A DNA stretch of 64,000 bases from positions 620,001-684,000 of the forward strand of contig CAJZBQ010000032.1 in the NCBI GenBank assembly GCA_914767885.1, read 5' to 3'. The notes under the pieces were generated by a model. The model worked only from the letters and a program-made list of their open reading frames with translations. It was not told the DNA's origin and made no database searches. Shown piece after piece: positions 12,001 through 28,900 of this stretch; the stretch's first letter is position 1, and each line of letters opens with the position of its first letter. Origin of the DNA: Blepharisma stoltei (taxonomy: Eukaryota; Ciliophora; Heterotrichea; Heterotrichida; Blepharismidae). A program made the position numbers and the translations under genes.

Positions 12001-14375
12001 TTAATTTGTAAGCAACTTTGTATATAGAAATTAAAAGCCTCTCTTTGATTTTCGCTATGACTTTTAATTGCCAATAAATTTTTAATTTTCACTTTGCCTT
12101 GAACAATATTTTCTGCTGATTCTGTAATGGCGTTAACTAATGCTGTCACATACCTTAAATTTTGAAAATTATCAAAAAACCTTATAAGCAAACACCAAAA
12201 ATGATTCAATGAAGGATTGCAAAATAAATGCTCTTCAATAGCATTTTCAGAAACATTGTCACCTTCAGTTATAGCAATTTTATAGGCTAAAAACGCAGTT
12301 GCCAGTTCATTGTCCTTTTCATTTGCTTGATAATACTCTAAAGTTTTTATTTGATCTTTATCATAATTGTTCAGAACATTCTGATAGCAATAGTTGCTGT
12401 AGGCTTCCTTTAAAAGTTTTGTATTGCACCGATTAAACTCTGGAATATAGCTCAGAAGGCTTATACGTTTATATTTAGAGCGAGCACCTAGCAAATTTAT
12501 AAACTCTCTACAAAAATATTTTTTATCTTTTTCATCGTTAGGCATGCGTAAGATCTCTGAGTCAAAAATGAATATTTGGTCTCTATAATAACTGCTTTCA
12601 AATGGAAGTAATGTATTCAATCACTCCATGAATTTTTCTTTTCATATTTCTTCATCAAGTTCAAAAGATTGAAAAATATCTGAAAATAGACATTTTCCTT
12701 GCCTTATTAAGGATGAGCAAGCAGATTTTGCTGTTTCAGGATCAACTAATTGAGCGTCAAAATAATCTTTATATATGCTCTTTAAATCAATTAGAGTGCT
12801 GTCGGTTATAGGGTAGGGATCTTTTATTTTGGCATTTATCAAGTTTGCTAAACTAGATTCGTAAAATAAAATTTTAAAAGAAGAAGGCATGGCATGCAAA
12901 ACTTCAAGTGTCTTTGCAATTTCGTCTGTTTTTAGAAAATAATTTTTACTTATATATCTGTTGATGAATACAATTAATTCTTGCTGATTTCAATATTTCT
13001 CGAACCATTCATCCAGATTGATATCAGTTCCTCTTTTGTAAATAATAGTTTTCAGTAACACAACGAAGTCAGAAAAATTTTCGCATAAAAATGCTATTTT
13101 AAGTGAATAATCAATAATTTTATTTTCTTCTAAATTCCCAATTATCTCAAATAAAACTTCGCAATCATTGAAATTTAAATGAAGATGCGACTCAGAATTT
13201 TTAATAAATTTTTCAATGACTTCTTCTTTTATTTCAGTACACTATTTGCAAAGATTGCATATTTTTAATTTGCAGCAAGCACTCTATAGCAGAGATAAAT
13301 AGCTTTTTTATTTTATAGAATAAAAATATGTCATTTTAATTAATATATTTTCTATATGACCCAAAATCATTTTTCATTCATCCTTATTTGAAAATTTTGA
13401 AAATATCATCATATGTGTCAATCCTTGAATTGCTGCGGGGTAATGCTGTAAATTTTTTAATTTTTCTAAAGTAGATGATATAGAATTTCCAAGAAAACTT
13501 AAAAAGGTATCAGTGTTATCTATTTTAGCGATTTGATAAGAATGGATATTATGTGGAAAGCACCCTAATAATGATAAGATTGCTAAGCAGCCTTCATCAA
13601 TTCTATCGGCATGTATATATTCGATAGCAGTGCTAATTAATTTGATTAATTCTAGACTGGTATCTTTAGTAGCAATAGGATTCATGCAATAACTTAAAAA
13701 TTGTCCAGCAAGAATTGGAAAAGTCAGAGTTCAATCACTTTGTTCAAGTAAATAATAAGAATAGCATATAAGGTGTATTAATGAATCCATGACTGCAGCT
13801 CCGGCTGGCTGGGATTTTATGATTCCTGAATTTGGAACGAACATTAAATTGAAAATGAAGGCGAAATTTTCATCCGGAAAGACCCTGATACACTCATCTT
13901 TTTCATAGTGAATGAGATCTGCTAATAAGACTCTGTGCTTTTTTAAGCTTATCTTAAAATATGGACTGCACCCACTATAGGGATAATAACCCACTTTATA
14001 AAGCCAGATTTTTTTCTTATCAAAAGGATTTGTATAAGAAAATCCAGTTTGCTCAAATTCTAGAGTAGTGGAATTATCTTTTTTCTGGATTATTAATTGT
14101 AGGGCGTTGCTTTGATATTGCTCATCGTTAAACGAATAAATAGCCAAAAGAGTTTTTAATGGATCTGATTCGTGCTTTTCCAGTATCATATAATCTTTTG
14201 ACTCTTCCTGGGTAGGCTCGTTCTCTTCTTTTATATCCTTAGGTTCTAAAGTCAATTTTGCACCTGCCTTATTATCAGATTCAAGCATTTCTCCTTTTTC
14301 GTTGGACTTATTCTTATTCTTCTTATTCTTCTTATCCTTCTTCTTCTGCGTATTGCTTGTCTTCTGCCTTTTCAT
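1..14375 (-). CDS. RNF213-like: RNF213/mysterin-like giant AAA+ ATPase, copy 1 (C-terminus off window)
   Basis: Germline copy of a giant AAA+ ATPase related to the RNF213 (mysterin) ubiquitin ligase. It starts at ATG 14373-14375 with a Lys-rich N-terminus. P-loops run in order AGLGKTT (about 8340), GETGCGKT (about 6610) and GKPGCSKS (about 5290). Walker B-like FFDEFNT lies near 6130 and VFDEIG near 5085, followed by a GISNWRLD block near 4750. TGA codons (e.g. 13728-13730, 2363-2365) sit where Trp is expected. At least twelve inserts cut the frame, and removing them restores a continuous reading that aligns along its length with the plus-strand paralog at 19921-37232. The frame continues past position 1, so the region that would hold the RZ finger is outside. 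In the family the AAA+ core drives conformational change and the C-terminal part is the E3 module. Family assignment is firm; the function in a ciliate is inferred. Confidence 0.88.
74..387 (-). mobile_element. Family A MITE-type IES in RNF213-like copy 1
   Basis: The right end reads as the family A left end in reverse (near-constant CCAATGG...CCC block, then GGGGAGTAA). Left junction TAG, right TAA, so only TA is shared. Removing one TA plus the body continues the minus-strand frame (...RICLARNLMSMEY...) to the window edge. Confidence 0.8.
1398..1734 (+). mobile_element. Family A MITE-type IES, TTA repeats
   Basis: Begins TTA then CTCCCCTCC, with the degraded ATTAGAAAAATC and CCCTCTGCGAGC blocks of family A, and ends with a degraded GCTCACGAAGAG then TTA. 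It contains a short (TTC)n run near 1567-1595. Excision joins ATC ACT to AAA GAT (EIT-KDIE), matching DLTKDLQ in the paralog. It abuts the retroposon-like insert at 1734. Confidence 0.82.
1734..2197 (-). mobile_element. GC-rich retroposon-like insert S1, 15-bp target duplication
   Basis: Flanked by exact copies of AGTGATTTCTCTTTC (1734-1748 and 2183-2197). The 434-bp body is much GC-richer than its surroundings. Read on the minus strand it ends in a TAAGTAAGTAAG simple-repeat tail, as SINEs and LINEs often do. Removing the body plus one repeat restores SEREITKDIEAFYYSE, which aligns with the paralog. The small ORFs inside it are not supported as genes. Confidence 0.85.
2947..3755 (+). mobile_element. 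Family B MITE-type IES, TCA repeats
   Basis: TCA, then CGCCCCC plus the word CTTTAAATTGGAAC at the left, a second direct copy near 3010, and a palindromic right end (3703-3752) before TCA. Excision gives FRSL-SDIILYM, identical in arrangement to the paralog. At about 800 bp it is the longest B copy here; the interior is very AT-rich and shows no gene. Confidence 0.88.
4051..4450 (+). mobile_element. Retroposon-like insert, family C copy 1, 11-bp target duplication
   Basis: Exact TTGCTTAACAA at 4051-4061 and 4440-4450. The body shares ATGGTGA...GATGGAA, GGTAGGACYCATYCTGATGAAGC and GAAGAGGGAAGTTT with the copy at 63562-63903. It ends in a TTTAATTTAATTTA tail. Removing it joins MVVKQ to GIERNFGG as in the paralog (VVKRAIERNFGG). 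Confidence 0.87.
4822..5059 (-). mobile_element. IES with TTA repeats in RNF213-like copy 1
   Basis: TTA|CTCTTGGG... and ...CAAAGGGGAAAG|TTA. Excision restores LAEISKHNPLKVLH, the same string as in the paralog. The ends resemble degraded CTCC/GGAG termini; family not clear. Confidence 0.82.
6244..6570 (+). mobile_element. Family B MITE-type IES, TAA repeats
   Basis: TAA|TTCCCCTCCCGTTTTAAACTGGAAAC at the left, including the ATATCGGTAAAATTTCC block seen in the copy at 2947. The right end has AACCCACC...GGAACAGG and then GGGGGGATGGGAAG|TAA. Excision gives EEVLGNQLIKISIHAG, matching the paralog's ENILGDQLVKISIHAG. Confidence 0.86.
7345..7597 (-). mobile_element. Family A MITE-type IES in RNF213-like copy 1
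   Basis: One end has a hairpin of GAGCGAAC words, the other the GGTGGGTTTTT and CAATGATTTTGTTCACTCATGGAGGGAGGAG blocks of family A. Flanks are TAA and CAA, one mismatch. Removal restores SAIALLTRYFIDK, aligning with RFLLATYLL in the paralog. Confidence 0.8.
7763..8018 (-). mobile_element. Retroposon-like insert S3, about 14-bp target duplication
   Basis: TGAACGCATCTTAA at 7763-7776 and TGAACTCATCTTAA at 8005-8018, one mismatch. The 228-bp body is GC-richer than the exon and on the minus strand ends in AATAGCATTAGCATTAACAT, a simple-repeat tail. Removal joins KYLR to VHINGLDLNELIV, matching the paralog's HIHIEKFSLDRLII. Confidence 0.8.
9085..9171. mobile_element. Short TA-bounded IES (about 85 bp)
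   Basis: Without it the minus-strand frame stops after HLKLKG. Removing the stretch between the TA at 9085-9086 and the TA at 9170-9171 gives KGYQRLIPFHNCEWSNRYLP in frame. No internal repeats are visible. Its size fits the short IES class. Confidence 0.65.
10383..11550. mobile_element. 1.16-kb IES with 8-bp direct repeats and imperfect terminal inverted repeats
   Basis: Exact CTTTTTCA at 10383-10390 and 11543-11550. Just inside lie inverted GTTAAATAAAC and GTTAAATAAAG blocks. Removal restores NDFEKEISLINSIF, aligning with YIQKEISIIENLF. The body holds a degraded family A MITE (about 10738-10935) and several TATGAAAAA palindromic bits. No transposase frame is seen, so it looks non-autonomous. 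Confidence 0.75.
13230..13342. mobile_element. Short TA-bounded IES (about 111 bp)
   Basis: The minus frame reads DEWKMILGHIENIL and then meets TAA. Joining TA 13341-13342 to TA 13230-13231 gives ENILKEEVIEKFIKN, in line with the paralog's IEDRGQKSIILHQFI. Other TA pairs nearby would also work, so the exact ends are uncertain by a few bases. Confidence 0.6.
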
Positions 14376-14826
14376 TTTTATAGATTTGTATTTTAGTTGT
14401 CAGGCATACAGTCACTGGGATATTAGCAAAAAGATAGCGAATTGTGATAATTATAAAAAAAATATATGCATCAAAAAAAGTTAAAGCATTTAATAAATTA
14501 TAAAAATATAATAATTTATGAATTCCGCATATGGTCTCCATATAATATTCCTTTAATTAATACGTTAGATGAAATATTATTATGTGGAGCAGGCTTACCT
14601 CTTTTTTAATTTATTCATGATACACATTCTACCCTTTGTTTATAAAATCAATTTAATGCTATATAGCTTGGCACATGCACTTCATAAGGAGTGCACTCTA
14701 TGGAAAGCGCTTTCTACTTTTTTGAATTCTTTGGCGATTCTGGATGGATTCTCTTGTCCCCTACTTCGGGATTCATACTTATTCTGTTTTGTGTTGACCA
14801 TTTATATGCCATTCAGTCAAAAATCC
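14376..14826. other. Upstream gap of RNF213-like copy 1, unassigned
   Basis: Between the copy 1 start and the ATT array. The first 190 bases are AT-rich and presumably hold the promoter. From about 14580 to 14826 the sequence is somewhat less AT-rich and open on the plus strand, running into the array, but I recognise nothing in it. Confidence 0.3.
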
Positions 14827-19920
<5,094 letters not shown>

Positions 19921-22900
19921 ATGTGTCCAGCTGGTAAGAAAAGTAAGAAAGGAAAACCAATTGATAAAAATCAACCCTCTCCAATTGAAGAAACAAAAAG
20001 AGAGTCTGACCTAGGAAGGCAATCCCTTTTAGATAGTGAAATGTCTCAGAAAGATATTGAATCACAAGGATACATTTTAGACACCAAAACAGGAAAATTT
20101 AAAGAGTGCAAATTCGCTTACATTCTTTATGCTTTTGACGATCATCAATTTTCACAGAACGAATTTATGTTGATGATTCATCAATTTAGTTATAAAATCA
20201 GAGAGGTGCCCTTTCATTATCAAAACTATGATTACGCTGAATTTGGATTGAATAGAAATATAAAACTTTACAGAGTAGCTTATATCCCTGTAAAACATGA
20301 TAAAACAGATTCATTTCAATTAAAATTATGAAGAAGTCAATCAGATGATTTTTATGAAAAAGAAGGAACTTTTAGAGATTTTAAAAGTTGAAGCCACGCT
20401 TTTATTTTCAGCATGCAGATTGTAAAAAAAACTTGGTGGGGTTTTGGATGAAAAAGTCCAGATGGTGAACCTGTGCTCGATCCAATAGAGCAGCTAACTT
20501 TTTATTCTTTATATGCTTTTCGAAGTGCCAAATGAGAAATACTTCTCCCAATTCTCATCGAACAATTTAATTACAAATTTGATTACCGAAAATTTAATGT
20601 TGAAAAGCAAAGAGCAATTGAATTTCTCCAGGTTTTGGATTACTTTATTAGAGAGCAAGATTCAAATTACTCTGAAGAATCTTCGTATATAATTTTAGCA
20701 CTTTTAGGCTGCCTTAAAGCAGAAGCCATTCAACACCAAGAATGCAGACTGGATTCTGGGATTAGTCTTCTGTTAAGGATTGAAAATTTTGAAAATTTCT
20801 TTGAAAAAATCAGAATGCAATCGCTTTATAAAAATGCAATTTCAGGAATTGGCTATGCTTTAGCATTAAATAAAAAAGCAGGAGGAAGAGAATGGGCATT
20901 TATTCTTAATAAGATTGAAGATAGAGGCCAGAAATCTATAATTTTGCATCAATTTATAGAAATTGTGAGCTCACTAGGCCTTACTCTTAATAAAGATGAA
21001 TGCGAAGCTTTACAATTGATTATACAAACATTAGGCTCAAGTGAAATTTATAGCAAAATACTAGCATGTGCTGAGTCGCTCCTGCTATTCACAGAACTTT
21101 TACATGTACTGTTTTTATCAGTCGATGAGAATGCCAGAAGGGAATTCAACATAAAGCAAAATTGGAAAAGGGCAATCAATTTATTTCTTGAAAAGCAGCC
21201 ATTGAGAATAGACATAGTAGCTGATTTGTTGGAAATATTGCATAATAAAGAGCCTGAGTTCAAAAATTTATTCTATGATTCAAATTTTTCTAATATTGTA
21301 GATTCAGCAATAAGGAAATGCTTAGAAAGCTTCAATAAAAGCGACTTGGTTTACTTTAAGAAAATTTATAAGCTTTATTATAATGAAAGAGTTCGTTTTT
21401 CTATGAAATCAGATTCTGTATGCGAAACACTTTTAAAAAATTATTATTTAAAGCCACACGAATTGATAGAAAACTTCAACATCGATTGCAGATGGCTATT
21501 CAAATATTGATTAAAACAGCTTAAAATCAACTGTTATTCTGACATAGAAAAAATTATCAAGGAGTTAGAAATAGAAATTAAAATAATAAAAAGCCTCGAG
21601 ATCAAAGGCGTATTCGAAACAATTAATGCCATTATCAATAATGGAATAGTGCACATCTATGAATCTAGTAAAAGAATACTAAACAGCATTTTCGAGCTCG
21701 CGCCAATTATTGATGGTTTTGAAACACTTAAAACTGGTTATATTCAATTCATTCAAGAAACACAATTTTCTCTTTATAATTATTCAAGATCTTATGATGA
21801 CCAAGTTGGTAAAATTCTTGAGTTGCAAAAAAGGTATAAACATTGCGATCTCCTAAAAGAATTGTTAGCATTAAAGCTCGCCATTTCTGGAGTAGCTGAA
21901 TTACCCGAAAAGGAAACTAAAATGTGCCTTTATAAGGATCCATCCTCTCAATTCTTCTGGGCCGCTTTGATTGAATCTCACAAGTACTATTATTCAAGAA
22001 ACTTGGAATATTTTGCCAATTTGATAAGTTTTTGGGAAAAAGAAGGCTTAAAAATAGTGAATGAAGAAATTAAAGTTGATGATTTAATGATTATAAAATA
22101 CCAAAGTGAAGAAGACAGAGCTGCCTTTTTAAAATATCTAAATGCACCATTTGACATTAAAGGAAATAAGGCTAGGCCTGATTTTTTTGGAAAAATAAAG
22201 GAATTATTGACTAGGATTGATTTTATTAGTGAGGAAATGAGCCATGTGAAAGCTTTTATAGACATAATCTGCATAAATCTGCTTGATGTAGAAGGGGCAT
22301 ATAAAATATCCTTACATAGCTTTTCTTATATGGATTTAAAAGATTTTCAGTATCACCCAATAATTTTGCAAATAAAAGAACTTGCTGTAAGCTTAGCTAC
22401 GGTTTTGCATTCTCATTCATATATCCATTATTTCTTACAAAAAGAATTAGAAGTCTCTCCCTTAAGCCTATCAAACATTGCAACAATCTGCACGGAAGCA
22501 AAAAATAAAATGAAAAATGAACTAAATTCACTTTTTACCACATTTGAAAATTATCCTATGGAAAAATTTTTAGCAATCTTCAAAGACCTCAATTACATTC
22601 AAAAGGAAATATCAATCATTGAAAACTTATTTCCAAATCCAGATCCTGTAAAGCTTTTAAATCTGGGCCAATGCCTAGGTTATTTAAAAGAAAAAGAATC
22701 CTTAATATTCTCTTGCAATGCCATCAAAGAGCTTTCAGTGCTTTTTACTGGAGATGAAAATATCATAAAAATATGCCAAGATTGCATCGCTATTTTGCAA
22801 AATATTAAATCTCAAAAATTAAGTGTGTTTTTATCTGTATCTACCTTGGCAAAAGAAAGCTTGAGTAAAGATCTTAAAATAGGGGATGAAGAGATATTTT

Positions 22901-25900
22901 TTAAAACAATAAATGAAATATCAAGATCAGAAGAGCTGATAGCTTTTTTGAATAGTATTAATGAAAGTGATATGCTGCAGCTGAAAGAAAGTGTAAATGA
23001 TTATGATGATTTATACGCTGATACTCAAGCCATTATGGATTTAGAAAATTTATGGGAGTCTATTCGAGAAATCAAAAACATATTTTATGATTATCCAAGT
23101 TTTTGCAAGATTTTTAACCAGAGAAGGATTGATAAAAAATATGATAAAATTATAGCTCAGCTGCAAAATTGTAGGTCTCAGCTAGCAGGAATAAAAGAGC
23201 TGCATGTAAATATAAATTGCAAAGAAGAAGCCAAGAAAAAACAAATTGTTGAAATAATAACAGACTCAGAATTCCGCATAGTTTTAGTTGGAGATTTTTA
23301 TGATGTGAATTTGAAATACTTAAAAAACCAAAAGCATGATTTCAACTTGCCTAGTTTGCTTGAATTCAAAGAGCGTGCTTCATTGCTTCTTCATACTCTT
23401 GATGCAGCCCAAATTCAAGACCCAGATATGATTCTTCTTCCTGGATTTAAAAACTTAGTTACATCAATTCAAGAGATTTTGGCAAATCTAAATAATCTCA
23501 GAGTATATGGGTATCCTCTTATAGAAATTCCGGAATTATTTAGAGTTCATAACGGAGATATTTCAAGTGTTCTGGACTATGAAAAGCAGTTATCAGAGCA
23601 ATTTAAAACCTGGGAAATTTCACTGTCTGATAAATATAGTAGTAACTATTTGCTTACTTTTCTTCATGGGCAGCAGTTTTGGTGGCTTGAAGGTTATTTA
23701 ATTGATGATAAAAAGGAATTTGAAAAGGAGGCTAATAGTCTTTTAGAATATATGGGGAAATCCTATGCAAAAATAACAGATGTACGAATTGCAAATAAAA
23801 ATAATGCAGCTGAAAGGCTTTTATGTTCTAATTGTTTAATTATCAATAAATTATTACTAAATCAGTGCTATTTTGTAATTCTTAAATTTAATTAAATGCA
23901 AAATATTATTAGGAGAAACACTGGAACAACTTCCTAATCTTCAGAACAACGACGCAAAGCTAAATTATTGTCCGAGAAACAGAAACAAATTCATCATAAA
24001 CAATGGAGAAGTTGTTTACCTTGAGACTTCCAAAATATTACTAGGTATATTTTCAGTTTATTTTAATTCTTGCTCTTCAATGCCTCGAGCAGATCAAATC
24101 TTTTTCTGCCAATATAAAACCTCCTGGAATGAGCTCTTTGCATTTTTATATAGGTGTTTCACAAATCCAGGCCATGAACTATATCTTTTAGTTAACTGCG
24201 AAGAATTAGCTTTAGAGATTCAAAATAAATTTAAATCTTTATTTGCAGATTTGTGCTTCCACAAAGTCGGAGATATGCAATTTAAATTAGGCATAATTAC
24301 AGCAGATAAATCTTCTGCATTATCATCATACTTTAAAAATACCGAATTAACAAGAGTGATTATTTTGAATGATAGCAAGTTGCTGAGCGATGATGACTTG
24401 AAAGAAATAGTTTTGGAGACTAATAGAAATTACGTGACTGTAGTATATCATATTTAAATCAATGCTTAGCTATAATTATATTTACTAGAAAATAGAGTTG
24501 ATATTTCAGGCTCAATAAGGCACCATCTTTTTAATGAAAAAATATAGACTGTGTAAAATTTTTAATTTAATAAAATGTAACTTCTGAGATGGCTGGGCTT
24601 GGAAAAACAACAGAAATAAGACAGCAAGTAAAACAAATTAAAAATTATAGCCTTAATGATGAAGATGCTGAAAAAAGATTAGATGAAATAATAAAAATGT
24701 TCCCAATAGCTGGGGAAGTTGACTGTATTGATCTTTGTAAAAATTTCCCTTTCATTTCTGAGTCAATGGCTTTGCATCTTCATTTAAGCTACGTAAGCAA
24801 CAGTTATCTGCTAAATGAGTTCCTTATTAATCTATGCATTTTCCGAACACTAAATTACACAAAAAATATTATAATAATACCAAGAGAAATAAGGATTTTT
24901 ATTGAAGTTTCCAACACATATTCAAATATTCTTTTAAACTCTTTAGAATGTCTCCACTACTTCAACCATATTCATATAGAAAAATTTTCTTTAGATAGGC
25001 TAATTATCAGCAGAAATCGAAATGATAAATTACAATTTATTTGTTCTTATCTTGACTTATATCATAGAAAATTGTTAGACAGTCAATCAATTTCTGAAAT
25101 GACAGACCAAGGTTTATCAGTTTATGATAATGAAAAAGTTCGTTTTTTGCTTGCTACCTACTTACTACCTAAACAAGGGGATGAAAAAAGCAATATATCT
25201 TATATTCAGCTAGACATTATGATCAAAATTTTAACAAGCCTATGCAGGAATTTCGGAAATTGTGGATTTTTTGAGCCATGGATGATTAATGAAATGAAAA
25301 GTGATTTCGCAGCTAGTGGATTGGGTGCCTTTGTTTCTGATCTTGATAGTCTAAGATCTCGCATATTTGAAAGCATACTTTTGACTGTTAAAGAATTTAC
25401 TTCAAAGTGTATTGCTGATGTTAGAAATCAACAGTTGAGAACCTCTCAAAATATCCAAGCAAATACTAGCATAATTGAGGATGAGGAATTAGCTGACAGA
25501 TTCAAATGCTGCTTGAAATGAGAGTCATCAAACCACTTTACAATGGTTTTTCTAGAAGATGGTTCATTGATTCCCATATACAGAGATCCAAATGAAGTCC
25601 CAGTAAATATCAAGAAGCTGATTTTTACTCACTCTATATCCGAGAAATGAAAAATATTTTAGAATTCCTTTATTTTGGAAAGAATTGACCCTTCTCCTAT
25701 TAGAACAAGAATTTTATAATATTTGACTACGATTTTTAAATCATTCAAACAGTTGTAAATATAAAAAAAATTATTCTTTTCTTAAGGAGGAGTCAGCACA
25801 ATGCTCTGACGGCATATAAAGGAGGTGGAATCCCAGCAAATCAAATCAATCAAATAATCAAATCTGGAGCATACACAATTGAGGATTATCGACAGATGTT

Positions 25901-28900
25901 TCACAGTGATTTTCTTTTTAAATTACAAACTTATTGCAAAGACAAAAGGGACCTGCAATTAATGTACGTAGACTCTCAATATGTTATTACTCCAGACAAT
26001 TTTTTAAAAATGAATTTAATTTATTTGAGAGCAATATCAAATATCCCCATAATCATAATGGGAGAAACAGGCTGTGGGAAAACATCTTTAATCCAATTTT
26101 TTGTGGAAAATATCCTTGGAGACCAGCTTGTAAAAATCAGTATTCATGCTGGCACCACATCAAGTGAAATAAAACAAGAACTAGAGTCTCCGATGCTACA
26201 GTCGCAGATGTATATTGAGGAGGCTGCAATATGAGGCATAAAAGTAAAGAAACTCTGAGTTTTCTTTGATGAATTTAATACAACTGAAAGTGTAGGGCTC
26301 ATTTGCGAAATAATATGCAATAGAACACTCGAGGGAAGGAAACTGCCTGAAAACATGGTATTTATTGGTGCTTGCAATCCTTATAGGCTATCAATTCGAA
26401 GCCAAAGCTATCAAGAAAATGTTGGAATTAAAAAAGACACCAAAACAATTAGCAAACTCTCACATGTTGTTAAGCCGCTTCCAGAAACCATGATTGAGTA
26501 TATATGAGACTATGGAGCTCTGACTGCTAATGATGAAAGAGAATATGTTATAGCTATGTTTAAAAATATTGAATCAAGTTATACTGATCTTTTTGTAGAT
26601 TTTATTTGCTTATCTCATAACCCTCCCCCTCCGAACAAACCATTGAAAAATCCCTATTTTTTGTAAAAAAAATCTCCTTTCTTAAGCGATCAAAAAAAAT
26701 TTTTAATATAAGTGATAATTATTATAATTAATCTCTAGCTAATTCTATTTAGTTTTAAACAGCTTGCATTTTTAAAACATAAAGTTTAAAAAATAAATTA
26801 ATATTTGCTTTAAAATTATTTCGAACTGGATTTTTTTAATTAAAATAAGCAAATAACACCTCTGAGGGAACAAAATTTTTTTTTCACTCACGAGGGAGTA
26901 ATCATTTTCAAAAATCTGAAGATGCAAGCAGTGTTAGTCTGAGAGATGTTTCAAGATTTATCAAATTATATAAATGATTCAAGAACTCCATTATAGAAAA
27001 GAAAGCTCATAGAAATGAAAGATACCAAGAAAACCTGAAAAAATATAATTTGATTACCGAAGATAGAAATAGTGACCCTGATTTTGATGCAGGAATTTTA
27101 GCTTTTTGCCACTGCTACTATTTAAGGCATAGCACTCAAATCAAAAGATTTGAATTTTTAGAGGAGATTTGTAGAATTATTAATAGAGATACAATTTTTG
27201 TAGAGAGAATAATGGCTCCTTCACATGACGCCTATTTCATAACGACTATTGTTTTTAGCGGTTTTTTTTTGGCTTATTTTTGGCCAATTTTAGCCTTTTT
27301 TGGCCTATTTTTTAATAATAAAAATTTTATATATTATAACTTCTTTTAAAAACACAATAGACTAAAATTAGTCATTATGAAATAGTTATGTGTGAAGACA
27401 CGAGAATAATAGCAATAATTGAAAATGAGCAAAATGACTATCTTGCAAGGATGGAACTGCCTAAAGGAACAGCGTTTAATAAAGCTTTAAGGGAAAATAT
27501 TTTTACAATTATTCCTTGCATTATAAATAAAATTCCTGTATTTCTATGTGGTAAGCCAGGATGCAGTAAAACTTTATCAATTCAACTTATCTTTGCCCAT
27601 CTTACTTCTCCTAATTAGAATTAAAAATCAAAAGATTCTTATGGAAAAGATAGCTATGGAATTATAAAGTTATTCAAGAAGAAAAATGGATCCTCATTGC
27701 AAATTTAAAGAATAGATTTTAAAATATGTATATAATTTTATTTAATAATTAAATGAAATAGTAAATGTTTTGTTAATATTAGTTTCAATCATACATTTTT
27801 AATCAAAAAATTTTGCACATAAAAGAATAGATGAATGAAATTTTAAGTTATTTATATGTAGAGCAGAATTAAATCGCCTTAATAGCAATTGAATGAGTTA
27901 GGGGCAAAAAATCAACTGACTCCTATTTTCAAACACTTCCAGAACTTATTCAAGTGCCATTTCAAGGCTCAGATTCATGCACATCAGAAGGAATTATAAA
28001 AGCTTTTAAGAGAGCGGAAAAATATTATGAGACCGATAAAGCTCTGCTGCTACCAGTTATAATATTTGATGAGATTGGGCTTGCTGAAATTTCAAAGCAT
28101 AATCCATTAAAAGTCCTTCATAATTTGCTTGAAATAGAAAATGTAACAGTAGGCTTTGTCGGAATTTCTAATTGAAGACTCGATGCATCTAAAATGAACC
28201 GAGCGCTTTATCTCGCAAGACCTGATCCGGATGAACTTGATTTAGTGTATACTGCAAACAGCATTTATTCATCTTTTGGAGGTATAGATAAAGTACACAA
28301 AAAAGTAATCAAGCATTTGGCTTTGTCATATTTTGAATTTAAGAATCAGTACAAGGATACCAATTATGCTGATTTTTATGGGCTTCGAGACTTTTATCAC
28401 TTGATAAAGCAAGCATCAAAACAATTAGTCGTTAATAATTTCTTGGATCCTCAGCAAATTGCAGGAGTAGTTAAGAGAGCAATTGAAAGGAATTTTGGTG
28501 GCAAAGAAGGAAATTCATTAAAATGGTCTGGCAAACCAACCAACCATCTTAGCATCTGTAGCTGGGCAACCGAGGGACCTTGTGAATGGAAGGATAGCAT
28601 TTGGCAGTCAGATTTCACTTGGTTCGGTGGGGTGCAATGCCGGGGTGCCGGCACATACTCACATATAGGTCAAGGTTTTAGCTCGTGAGGAAATGAACAT
28701 GGAGTTGGAAAGGGGTTCTGGGATTAGTTCTCAGCGCAATATCAGGCGTTGCATCTTGGGCTACGTGTTTCATTTTTGGCGGCAGATGACCAGAAAATTC
28801 GATTTTTCGACTTTCTGGAAGCCGAACTTGTTGGTAACCCAAAGCCTTGGACTCACGGTAGTAAGTGCAAGCCCTTGTCCGTAAGTAGCGGTACAGTGAG

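Noticed and set aside
1-14375. Reading RNF213-like copy 1 as a pseudogene full of stops and frameshifts
   Set aside because: Every break is either a TGA at a Trp position or a bounded insert whose removal restores frame, and the paralog confirms the joins.
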